From: Basidiobolus meristosporus CBS 931.73
Lineage: Eukaryota > Basidiobolomycota > Basidiobolomycetes > Basidiobolales > Basidiobolaceae
Direction: 5' to 3'
Length of the DNA: 64,000 nucleotides
Assembly (NCBI GenBank): GCA_002104905.1
Contig: MCFE01000028.1
Location: 62,001-126,000, forward strand
Shown here: in pieces, positions 42,999-53,330 of the stretch
Numbering within the stretch: the first letter of the stretch is position 1
Layout of the letters: each line of letters opens with the position of its first letter
Made by a program: the position numbers and the translations under genes
Notes under the pieces: model-generated
Seen by the model: only the letters and a program-made list of their open reading frames with translations
The model's database searches: none
What the model was told of the DNA's origin: nothing

Positions 42999-45291
42999 GC
43001 ATTGGCTCTCGTTCCGATCCTGCCCCGTAAATCCACCGCATTCGCTAATTCCAACCTAGATAGTACAACCATCTCCATAATATCCCCCACCACCAACCTA
43101 ATGTAAAGCACCGCCCGCACAAGCTCGTTTGTAAATAAACAAATTAATATATGTACAACCATTGATTCCTAGCCGTTCCTTTTCGCTGGTGATGGGACAG
43201 GGCTCATCCAAAGTCGAACATTCCAAGGCGAAAGGCATAGAGCGTTCGTTAAGGTTATCCAGCATTTTCCTACTCACTCCTCCCTTTTTGGATTCAGCCA
43301 CCTTCCTAAAGGAAACCTAGAACCTCAGAAAATCCAACTATTTGGAGAGTAAGGCATCATCGATGAGAGATCATTGAGATCTACTCAGATTCGAGAGATG
43401 AAGGCCGCCCATCCGATTGGCGGCTGCCACGCTTCTTTAGAGGAAGCCCATACTACGTAGATGGTTTTGGCATCACCTAACTGAGGTGGAGATAAGACTG
43501 AGGTGCTTTATTAGCAGTGTACTTTGTCGTACTTGGAAGGTTCAAAACGTAGGTGGGATTTCTATTTGATCCAATATGGTCCTCCAACATCTTATCAATG
43601 CATCAAAACTGCTGTAACCTTCCATCGAGCAGGCCAATAGAATGGTCGGACGATCCAAAGAATATTCGGTAACGAAGGTTTTCTGTTGATGGTAGCGCTA
43701 GCGATCAGGTGGTTGACTTGGAAATAGAAACTGGCTTTACGCCTTTAGGTTCCCTTTTGTTGTCTCAACTGAGGCGGAATTCGTGGTGATTGCTGGTTGT
43801 GGTATGCAATGCACGATTTCTTGGCCAAGAAACCTGAGCATAGCCATCGAGACCCCTCGAGCTCTGCGTCCGCTACCTTATGCCAAGTTCTGGAAGTACA
43901 GGGAGATTGCCTCTGTTTGCACCAAGGACGGAACTTCTTTTGCATCCGTAGAATAGATCGAAATTTCTCCCCCTCACTCGGCATATCTGGCGCATTCTGG
44001 TTCAGGGCCGATGAGCGAGGCAGCCATCAACAAATTCCATCAATTTGGTTTTAGTTACGATTGTAGCTAGATGACCCCGGCGGCATGAAAGAATATTCCA
44101 AGTCAGTGCGGTTCCCCTCTATGTGGCTTGCTACACGATCCATCTATTCCAAAGCAGAGGAACTTTTTTCCGGTTGATCAGGCAGGCTGTCGAAGCACTC
44201 TGCCCACCCCGGCCAGGTTCGCCCAACTAAACTTTTAACCATCGAACTTCGGTCAGCGAATGGATGCTTCCATAGAATAACCATACCTCCCCTTGGTGGG
44301 AATGAGGTCAGATAAACCAAGTGGGTCCTGATTTCCCGAATCCTCCACCTCCTTGGAAGACGTGCCAAGAAAATTCTCTGGTGAAGAGAAGCGTCTTTGT
44401 GTCTCAATCGACCTTTCTACCCTGACGAAACAAGCCAACAATCAATCCTAATGAAAGGAATCGGCGCTGGTCGTCAGGTCACACATAGTGGGATTTCTCC
44501 GAAGCGTAGTGTGGACTTATTGAGGGTTACACCGTCGTGGTGTTCGAAGCAGGCTGGATCCATTCAGAGAAACCTTGTTTGTCTCTAAAATTGGGTCGGA
44601 AATGCCACATCGGCTATCGTTCTGCAGAGGAACTAGTTCATTCCCATTTCTGCACGGGTGGAAAATTCTTCATCTTGGGTCCGTTCGAGCCAGTGCCATG
44701 GGCCAAGTCCGGCTTATCATCGGCATTTTCCACTGATGGTGTGTCCTTGGCCTGCTACGGAAACCTGAGCGTGAGTCTACTAGGGAAATCAATGTAATGA
44801 TGTACATCTCCTCCCACTGTGCAGTTATGTGTTTGCATATTAGTCATACGGCCCGCACATTAATGATCTATCATCTTTGTTTCAGCCAAGGGAAAGGGAT
44901 CAAGTGCGCAGTACGGATGGCGATTGTATAATTTACTTCGTACCGTCAGTTACATGTTATTAACTACCGCTTAGGGTTAGGTGTCGCTCTATATTTAGTT
45001 TGGAGGCGTGTAACTAGCAGCTTGTCTTTTTGGGTAGTGATCGTGAACGACGCCAGATATAGATGAGCTATTCTAGTGATATTACACCAAGCATCGAATC
45101 AAGGCTGAGCGCATTACATCACGTTGCGCAGCTCCAGAGTCGATCTTTTGACTGAAGCTTGCCAAGATTTGGTCAGGATTTAATCAGTGTTTTAATCAAC
45201 GTTTGAGTTGTGAGCAATATATATGTTTGACTCCAGATGACAAATGCTCTTTATTTTGATTGTTCAGGTTGTTTGCTGAAGCAGCACTTCA
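42999..45291. other. no confident gene
   Basis: Several open frames of 60-90 codons on both strands do not resemble known families, and joining them by splice sites gave nothing I recognise. One short plus-strand stretch near 43755 reads STEAEFVVIAGCG, which resembles the RNase H motif of copia elements, but nothing around it extends the match. The promoter of the DM9 gene must lie in the last few hundred bases; a TATATATG at about 45217 is a candidate. Confidence 0.45.
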
Positions 45292-46653
45292 ATGACTTTA
45301 CCTTTTCCTTCAGAAAGCTACGACCAACTCTATTCAAGGGTTAGTCAAGATGATAGAGCTCGCTACGACGCAAATACCATGCCAATTCCACAGACGTATA
45401 TGCCAGCTTCACAACCTTTGCTTTCTCTCGATTCACAGATGAGAATGCCAGTCCCTTTCAATTACGAAATGCCTTCGGTTACGGCACCAGACAACTTTGC
45501 TATTCAACGCCCACACACAGTCTACAACAGCGTTGGACCATATGAAGATGCTTCACCGCCGACTTATTCATTTCCCGAACCATCGATCTTCCCCAACTAT
45601 AGACGAAGCACTGAGCCTTGCCATAATCCTCCTTTCGATATGCCTTCGGAAAACTCGGGTTCGTTCGCCTCCCCCTTTGTACAGTTTCCAGAACCCGGAT
45701 TGCCCTCCAGCTTCCCTCCCAACGGCCAGTTTGTTTCCATGCCAAGCATATCCACACCGAATACCTCTTTACCATATACTCCAGGCGGCCAGGCTGCCTT
45801 CCCGATGACCGAGGGTTTTCTAACTTCTAACAAGTATGAGGCAGTGCCAGCCAAAAGCTCAGCCATGACTCTCCCTGAAACGCTTGGCCACACAAGCAAC
45901 ACTCTAGGCATCGTCCCAGTGACTGATGATATTTATCCGCCATTGTTCTCTGGATACCCGCCCACCAAACCCTCCCAAATATCTGCGTTGGCCAATATCA
46001 CCGGTGCTAAGATCTCGGATCGGTTTGAATGGGTCTACGCCACCAACGGGTTAGTATGAGTGGACCAAATGGCAGGGATTGTGGGGCACCAAATGCTAAC
46101 CTACTTTATAGCTATATACCTCCGGAGGCTATCGGTTGCGGTAAAGAAAGCAACGATTCCCCTCTCTATATTTCGAAAGGGGTTTACAAACAGGTCACCC
46201 ATGTTGGCATGGTCGCCCCGCATCTGAAGGGGATCAGCTTTGTTCACAAAAGTATGTTGTTACCTGATCCATCACCTCGATCCTCCAACGGGAAACTCAC
46301 TACACATCATTTCACTTAGATTCTGTTATAAAGCAAAAGGAATGTTACGTCCTGTGTGGAGACATACGTGGTCTTCGCTGGGTCAAGTGTATGGGCGCAT
46401 TCAATATGAAGGGAGGAAGATTCGTAGAAGCTGGTACCGCCGAGAACGGGAAGGCGGTAAGTGCAAGTCATCGTGGTTTGTTCGGTGATCGTATGGCTAA
46501 CATATCGCACAGATCTGCATCGGGCTGGTGGATTATCGGGGTGGGATTTACATTGGTGAAGTTGGTGAACACACTGGTGGAATGTCCTTTGCTTATCAAG
46601 GCAAGAAGGTGATGGCACCGGACTTTTATTATGTCTTGGCCTACAACTTTTGA
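45292..46653 (+). CDS. DM9-repeat (DUF3421) protein with long disordered N-terminus (391 aa, 4 exons)
   Basis: Exons 45292-46049, 46112-46251, 46320-46456 and 46513-46653 join in phase. The introns are 62, 68 and 56 bp. Residues 1-240 are rich in Pro, Ser, Phe and Tyr with no secondary-structure signature. Residues about 245-391 hold two DM9 modules. The first is WVYATNGYIPPEAIGCGKES, PLYISKGVYKQVTHVG. The second starts LRWVKCMGAFNMKGGRFVEAG, then ICIGLVDYRGGIYIGEVGEH. The pattern 'W...G.(I/M)P..A...G......LYI......HVG' is the DM9 signature. In animals DM9 proteins bind mannose-type glycans or coat microbes and vesicles; the role in fungi is not known to me. No signal peptide is visible, so it appears intracellular. 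Exon phases and module continuity make the model solid; the function is an inference. Confidence 0.85.
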
Positions 46654-47184
46654 TGGCCCAAGTATCTGTAAACATATTCCATGTACATAATTAGATGAAT
46701 TCCCTCAGTGATGACTGGTCACAAAACCGTTCCATTGTTTAGCAAGTGAGTCCAGTGTAAATGGTGCCAAGGCACTCCTAGACTTTGGATCCAACCAGTG
46801 GTCCTTAATAAATGCAAATCACTCCTTGAGGTTTCGTTGATCTCTTCCTACTTGGGCGGAGCTATGTATTCCTGTCCACCATTCTAACGATGGTCACCGA
46901 AGCACTTTCTTGTGTAGCCTCAGAAATGGTGGTATACAATGGTCCGTACAACAAATCCCAAGGCGCCACCACTTGACCATTGATGGTTACAATTTCTCCA
47001 TTGACACATACTTACTCTTACACCAACCATGCATCGTGATTCTTTTGGGTAGTAAACCTCACCTAATCACCCACACATGATCTACTTGGTCCCTTTATTG
47101 GAAATTTGTATTGTAGGTGTTGGCTCTCAAGGTGAGGAATTCCTGACCCTCTCCTACCAGTTGTAAGATATACATACTACTTTC
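46654..47184. other. spacer before the second retrotransposon island
   Basis: No coding signal. From about 47050 the sequence becomes AT-rich and at 47185 the first LTR fragment begins. Confidence 0.5.
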
Positions 47185-47401
47185 TGTTGTAAACTTTGTA
47201 ATTACACCTATATATTCACCTGACCTAGTCACTTAGATTATAGTCTGCAAATCTCAGAGAATTCTGGCCAAATCCCTTGTTGGGATTGACTTGGAATACC
47301 TTCACCAAAATATCAGGCACCCAGGACATGAAAAACCTTGAGGCTCTCCAAACCACCCTAAACTTTGCACATATGCTCTTGGGATGCTCCTATGCATATT
47401 T
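47185..47401 (+). repeat. partial copia LTR (first part only)
   Basis: It starts TGTTGTAAACTTTGTAATT and follows the plus-strand LTR to about CTCCTATGCATATT, then is cut by an opposite-strand LTR at 47402. Many substitutions mark it as old. Confidence 0.8.
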
Positions 47402-47816
47402 TGTTAAAAGAGTTTTGGGGATATTGGAGGTGACTGCAAGAACAAGTAGATTAAGCGGGTTTCACTTAATGATCTATTGAATGCAAGAGTAGTATTTGTA
47501 CTTGTACACGGTCCTGACAAAAAACCATGTGAAATATGTTTGGTAAGGCCCCAAGAATATGTGTGCAAAATTTGGGGCTCTCTGGACCACTCTGAGAAAT
47601 CTCATGTCTTTGGTGCCTGATATTTTGGTGAATAAATTATGGGGGTATTTAGACAACTTTGAGACACTTCATGCTCTGGGTACCTAATGTTTTGGTAAAA
47701 GTGTTCTAAGGAAATCCCAACATGGAACTTGGTAGGTATTCTCTAAGACTTGTAGGTAATGATCCAAGTGACCAAGTCAGGTGACTATTTAGGTGTAAAT
47801 ACAAACTGTTACAACA
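47402..47816 (-). repeat. copia LTR with an internal tandem duplication of about 65 bp
   Basis: Minus-strand LTR from TGTTAAAAGAG to TGTTACAACA, 415 bp instead of 349. The extra length comes from a segment (GGGGCTCTCTGGACCACTCTG...TTTTGGTGAA) that recurs as GGGGGTATTTAGACAACTTTG...TTTTGGTAAA. With the partial LTR to its left it forms an inverted LTR pair. Confidence 0.8.
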
Positions 47817-47875
47817 AAAGGCACTTTGTCCTTTCAGCTGGTAATTTGAAGATTCTTCTTGTAAACCTTTAGGAG

Positions 47876-48224
47876 TATTATAAAATCTGCTATTCCACCT
47901 AAATATTCACCTAACTTAGTAACTTAGATCATTACCTTCATATCCTAGGGAATACTGACCAAGTTCCTAGCCAGTATTTACTTGGAATATTTTTAACCTA
48001 AATACCAGGTACCCAGAACATGAAAATTCTCAAAGTCATCCAAACAGCCCCAAACTTTGCACACATGCACTTGGAATCTTCCTTAGCCTATTCTATGTGT
48101 TTGTAATGCCAAGACCATGTAAAAGTAATAATACTACTTTTACATTCAATAAATCATTAAGTGAAAACTACATAATCTACTTGTCCTCCCAATCACTTCC
48201 AATATCTCCAAGACTCTTACAACA
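47876..48224 (+). repeat. copia 5' LTR heading the plus-strand array
   Basis: A 349-bp LTR with a degenerate first base block (TATTATAAAATC) and an intact end CTCTTACAACA. The following bases GGCTACAAGCCCC are a mutated version of the family primer site GGTTATGAGCCCC, so the gag ATG of this copy is lost. Confidence 0.88.
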
Positions 48225-48994
48225 GGCTACAAGCCCCAAGCTGTCACTCTCTGCTATGTATACTACTGCTATTACTGGAATTTTTTTCTCTGCTGAAAAG
48301 TTGGATAGATCAAACTACTAAGTGTAGAAGGTGAAGATGAAGATGTTGCTACAAGAAAGAGGCCTTTGGGACACTGTCATGGGAGAAGAATGCCCTCCTA
48401 AAAATGTGGGAGAGGAAACCTTAAAGTACCGGAAGAAAGAACAAAGTGCCTTTAACTGCATTTGCCTTAATGTTAAAGACAAATTGCTAATTCAATGCTC
48501 AAGAGCAAAAATGGCAAGGAATGCCTGGAAGGCATTAGAAGCCACATACCAGTCATGTTCAGCTGCTAAGAAAGTGTATCTTAGACCAAAATTCTTTACT
48601 ACAAAGATGCTGCCAGGAGAAGAAATCAAAAATCTAATCAACAGAAATACCCTGCTGGTGGATGAAATGGAATCTGTGGGCATACCAACTACTGATGAGG
48701 ATGTGATAGTTACCATCCTGAATAGCCTGACAGACAAGCTTCAGGGCCTTATATCAGCCCTAGAGTCCAGAACTGAAGATTTGACCTTAAATTATGTATA
48801 TGGAAGGCTCCTGGATGAAGAATTAAGAAAATCAAGTGCCAATAAGAAGGAAGAAGAAAATGCTTTAATAAGCAATGACAATCAATAAAGGAGGTACCCA
48901 AGACCCCGCAAAGGCAACAGCAACCTGTTTTGTAACTACTGCAAAAGGAAAGGACATATACCAGACCGGTGCCTCAAAAAGAGAGATTACAACA
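48225..48994 (+). pseudogene. copia gag fragment fused to a second primer site
   Basis: Gag sequence runs from the damaged start through LLQERGLWD, the conserved Trp region and EDLTLNYVYGRLLDEEL to the zinc knuckle (48331-48888, then a TAA and shifted frame to 48990). Stops at about 48318 and 48886 disable it. At 48987-48994 the codons for KKRD run into TTACAACA, the last bases of an LTR, and then into the primer site of the next copy. Confidence 0.88.
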
Positions 48995-51900
48995 GGTTAT
49001 GAGCACCAAGCTGTCACTCTCTGCAATGTCTACTACTGCTATTACTGGAATTTTTCCCTCTGCTGAAAAGTTGGATGGATCTAACTACCCAGTGTGGAAG
49101 GTGAAGATGAAGATGCTGCTACAAGAAAGAGGCCTTTGGGATATTGTCATGGGAGAAGAATGCCCTCCTAAAAACGTGGGAGAGAAAGCCTTAAAGTACC
49201 AGAAGAAAGAACAAAGTGCCATTAACTGCATTTGCCTTAATGTCAAGGACAAATTGCTAATTCAATGCACAAGAGCAAAAACGGCAAAGAATGCCTAAAA
49301 AGCATTAGAAGACACCTACCAGTCATGTTCAGCTGCCAAGAAAATGTATCTGAGATGAAAATTCTTTACCACAAAGATGCTGCCAGGAGAAGAAATGAAA
49401 AATCTAATCAACAGAATTACCCTGCTGGTAGATGAGATGGAATCTGCGGGCGTACCAACTACTGATGAGGATGTGATAGTTACCGTCCTGAATAGCCTGA
49501 CAGATGAGTTTCAGGGCCTTGTATCAGCCCTAGAGTCCAGAACTGAAGATTTGACCTTAAATTACGTATATGGAAGGCTCCTGGATGAAGAATTAAGAAA
49601 ATCAAGCGCCAATAAGAAGGAAGAAGAAAATGCTTTAATAAGCAATGATAACCAACAAAGGAGGTACCCAAGACCCTACAAAGGCAACAGCAACCTGTTT
49701 TGTAACTACTGCAAAAGGAAAGGACACACATCAGACCGGTGTCTCAAAAAGAGAGATTATCAGCAAAAGAATCCTGAATATGGAAATGCTGCAACAACTG
49801 AAGATAGACTATTCATATCTGCACTAAATATGACCACAAACAAGGATTCTCAGACGTGGTATATTGACTCTGGAGCTTCTCAACACTTTACACACCAAAA
49901 AGAACTTTTTACCCAATATCAAGAAATTCCAATTAAGAAGGTTTTCATGGGTGATGATAGAACACTTGATGCAGTGGGAGAAGGAACTATCCAAGTAAGC
50001 CTTAGAAGCAGTGAAGGAAGCCATACACTGACCTTTAAAGAAGTACTCTACATACTAGAAATAGCCAAGAACCTACTCTCTGTAAGCAAGGCCACAGCAG
50101 AAGGACTCAGTTTCAGTTTTGACAACTCTGGATGCAGGATCACTGATCAAAATGGTGCCCATATTGCTTTGGGCATCAGAGATCAGAATCTATACAAGTT
50201 GACTTATATTCCATCATATCTGGAAGCCAATATAAGTAACTTAAATGAAGAAACACCAATGCTTTGGCACAGGAGATTTGGGCACATCAATTTTGATTAT
50301 TTGCGCAAAATGATCAAAGATCAGCTAATTTCTGGAGTAAAAATTGATCCCCCAGCTAATTTGGAGCACTGTGAAGCCTGCATATATGGGAAACAAGCCA
50401 GACAACCATTCAAGAGCTCTGGGTTAATCAAAACTAGGAAAAAATTAGATCTAATTCACTCAGATCTGAGTGGACCTATGCAAAATTTATCCTTAGGTGG
50501 GATGAAGTATTTAATCACTTTTATTGATGATTATACAAGATACACATGGGCCTAATTGATGGAGAGAAAGGAAGAAGCTCTGTCTAAGTTCAGGGAGTTT
50601 AAAGCCATGGTGGAGAGAGAAACTGGTGAAAAAATCAAGAAAATACACTCTGACAATGGTGGAGAATATACCTCAAAACTCTTCATCCACTTCTGCAAAA
50701 TTCATGGGATAAAGCAAGAGACTACTGTACCATACTCCCCACAGCAAAATGGAGTAGCAGAACAAGCTAACAGATCAATAATTGATATGGCAAGATCTAT
50801 GATCCATGATCAAAAATTATCCTTTGATTTTTGGGCAAAATCAGTTGCCACTGCTATATACCTTAAAAATAGGAGTTATAACAGAATACTTCGTGATTCT
50901 ACTCCATTTGAAGCATGGTATGGATATAGACCAAGTGCAGAACATCTAAGAATATTTGGGTGTACAGCATATGCCAAAAAACTGGCCGGAATTCAGTCAA
51001 AATTTGAGCCAAAAAGTGTAAAATGCATATTTTTGGGCTACTGCAATGAGAGTAAGGCATACAGACTCTGCAATACCAAAGCAAAGAAGCTCATCAAGTC
51101 CAGGGATGTGTTGTTTGATGAAAATTCAAAATTTTCACAAAAAATGACATCAGATGATGACGAAAGTTTGATCTCAAGTCCACCAATTGTCAGGATTGAA
51201 TAAGAGCAAAACAATGAAATATTTTTCACTCCAGAGGACTCTACAGCCGTGGTTCAGCCAGAATCAGTGCCCAGGAATATCCCAGAAGTGATCATTCCAG
51301 TATCAAATGCCCGGAGATCCAATCGGACAAGAAATAGCCCAAATTACTATATCAATGAGGGTACAAACTTAGCCTATGCCTATTCAGTCCATATTGATGA
51401 ACCCCAGACTGTAAAAGAGGCCCTAAGTAGCCCTCAGACAAAGTTTTGGAGATCTGCAATGACTGAGGAATATCAGGCCCTGAAGGAAAATCAAACTTGG
51501 GACTTAGTCAAATTACCAATCAACCAAAAATCAATTGGATGCAGATGGGTCTTCAAGACAAAATACAAGGCTGATAGTACAATTGAAAGATACAAAGCAA
51601 GACCTGTAGCCAAAGGATACTCTCAAACAAAAGGACTTGACTATACTGAGACCTTTGCACCGGTAGCCAAGTTTAACTCCATCAGATTAATATTGGCTAT
51701 TGCAGCCAAATATAAGTTTTTTATTCATCAAATGGATGTAAAAACTGCATTTTTGAATGGAGAACTTGATGAGGACGTATATATAGACCAGCCTAATGGT
51801 TTTGTTGACCAAGATAACCCCCATTTGGTCTGCAAGCTTAAAAAGTCACTATATGGTCTCAAACAATCACCAAGAGCCTGGAATTGCAAGATAGATTCTT

Positions 51901-52980
51901 ATTTGGAATCTTTGAGTTTCAAAAGAAGTAATGCTGACTATAGTATATACTATAAGCCAGATTGAGCAAATCCAGTTCTATTAGCTCTATATGTGGATGA
52001 TCTTATTATAGCTGCCAATAACCTAGAAACATTGGAAGAGACTAAATCCAGCCTATCTAAGGAGTTCAAGATGTCTGATTTAGGAGAACTTAGTTACTAC
52101 TTAGGGATTAATTTCTCCATAGACAGAGGCACCCAGACTATTACCCTAAGCCAATCCAAGTATATTCAAGATATACTAAAGAAGTATCAAATGGAAGACT
52201 GTAAACCGGCAGCTACCCCAATGGAGACAAACCTTAACTTGGTCAAAACTCAACCAAATCAAGAGAGCTTGGTGCCATCTGAAAGCCCTGACTTTCCTTA
52301 TCAATCTATGGTTGGCAGTCTGATGTATATCATGCTTGGAACATGTCCAGATATCTCATATTCAGTGGGAGTTGTCAGCCAACATAATCAGAACTATGGA
52401 TCTGATCATATTGCAGCAGTTAAGCGGATTTTTAGATACCAAAAAAGAACTGCTGATATCTGCTTAAGATACACTTATAAGAAGTCAGAGCAGGATCTTG
52501 TGGGATACTCTGATGCTGATTGGGGACAAAATTTGGAAGACAGATGATCCACCACAGGATACACCTTTCTTTACTGTAAAGGAGCAATTTCATGGAATTC
52601 AAGAAGCAACCAACCGTAGCACTTTCTACTACAGAGGCAGAGTATTAGGCAGCCTGTGAAGCTACAAGCAAAGCAAAGTGGCTTAGAAAGCTTTTTACAG
52701 ATTTAGGCCTATGTCAAAAAACGCCTATTACTTTATTTTAAGATAATCAAGGATGTATACAATTAGGTAAAAATCCAACTTTTCATGCTAGAACCAAGCA
52801 CATAGATATTGGATATCATTTCATACATGAAGCTATAGAGAATAACTTGGTTAGCTTAGTTTACTGTCCTACAGATGAAATGATTGCAGACATATTTACC
52901 AAACCATTAGCTAGAGACAAGTTTCAATATCTTAGGTCAAAATTAGGACTAGTCAGTATGAACATTTAGCTGAGTGGGAG
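48995..52980 (+). pseudogene. nearly full-length copia gag-pol copy with many stops
   Basis: It starts at primer site GGTTATGAGCACC (48995-49007) with the gag ATG at 48999 inside it. Pieces are 48999-49298 (gag), 49377-50555 (gag knuckle, protease DSGA, integrase zinc site), 50556-51203 (integrase core), 51249-51965 (RT start) and 51993-52547 (RT with VDD, RNase H). Inactivating changes include TAA for Trp (about 49297), TGA at about 49357, TAA after TRYTWA (50553), TAA at 51201, TGA for Arg at 51963, TGA at 52545, a one-base deletion near 52603 and TAG for Tyr near 52646. Otherwise it closely matches the frame at 10140-13766. Polypurine tract TGAGTGGGAG ends at 52980. Confidence 0.95.
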
Positions 52981-53330
52981 TGTTGTAAAAATTTGTAATT
53001 CCACCTAAATATTCACCTAACTTAGTCACTTAGATCAGTACCCTTCAAATCCTAGAAAATACTGACCAAATTCCTTGTTGGGATTTACTTAGAATATTTT
53101 CACCAAAATGCCAGGTACCCAGAACATGAAAATTCTCAAAGTTGTCCAAACAGCCCCAAACTTTGCACACATGTTCTTGGGACCTTCCTTAACCTATTTT
53201 ATGTGCTTGTAATGCAAGGACCAGGTAAAAGTATAAATACTACTTTTACATTCAATAAATCGTTGAGTGAAAACCACATAATCTACTTGTTCTCCCAATC
53301 ACTTCCAATATCTCCAAGACTCTTACAACA
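52981..53330 (+). repeat. copia LTR shared by two tandem copies
   Basis: Plus-strand LTR of 350 bp (TGTTGTAAAAATTTG...TCTTACAACA). To the left is a proper pol end and polypurine tract, so it is the 3' LTR of the preceding copy. To the right, gag sequence begins abruptly at ATAGTTACCATCC with no primer site. No flanking duplication is visible (GGGAG left, ATAGT right). Confidence 0.93.

Noticed and set aside
43098-43301. Minus-strand 67-codon frame (MAESKKGGVSRK...)
   Set aside because: Plausible composition for a small exon, but no family match and no consistent splice partner.
43740-44054. Possible copia RNase H remnant (STEAEFVVIAGCG)
   Set aside because: Only about 13 residues match and the flanks do not continue the family in any frame.
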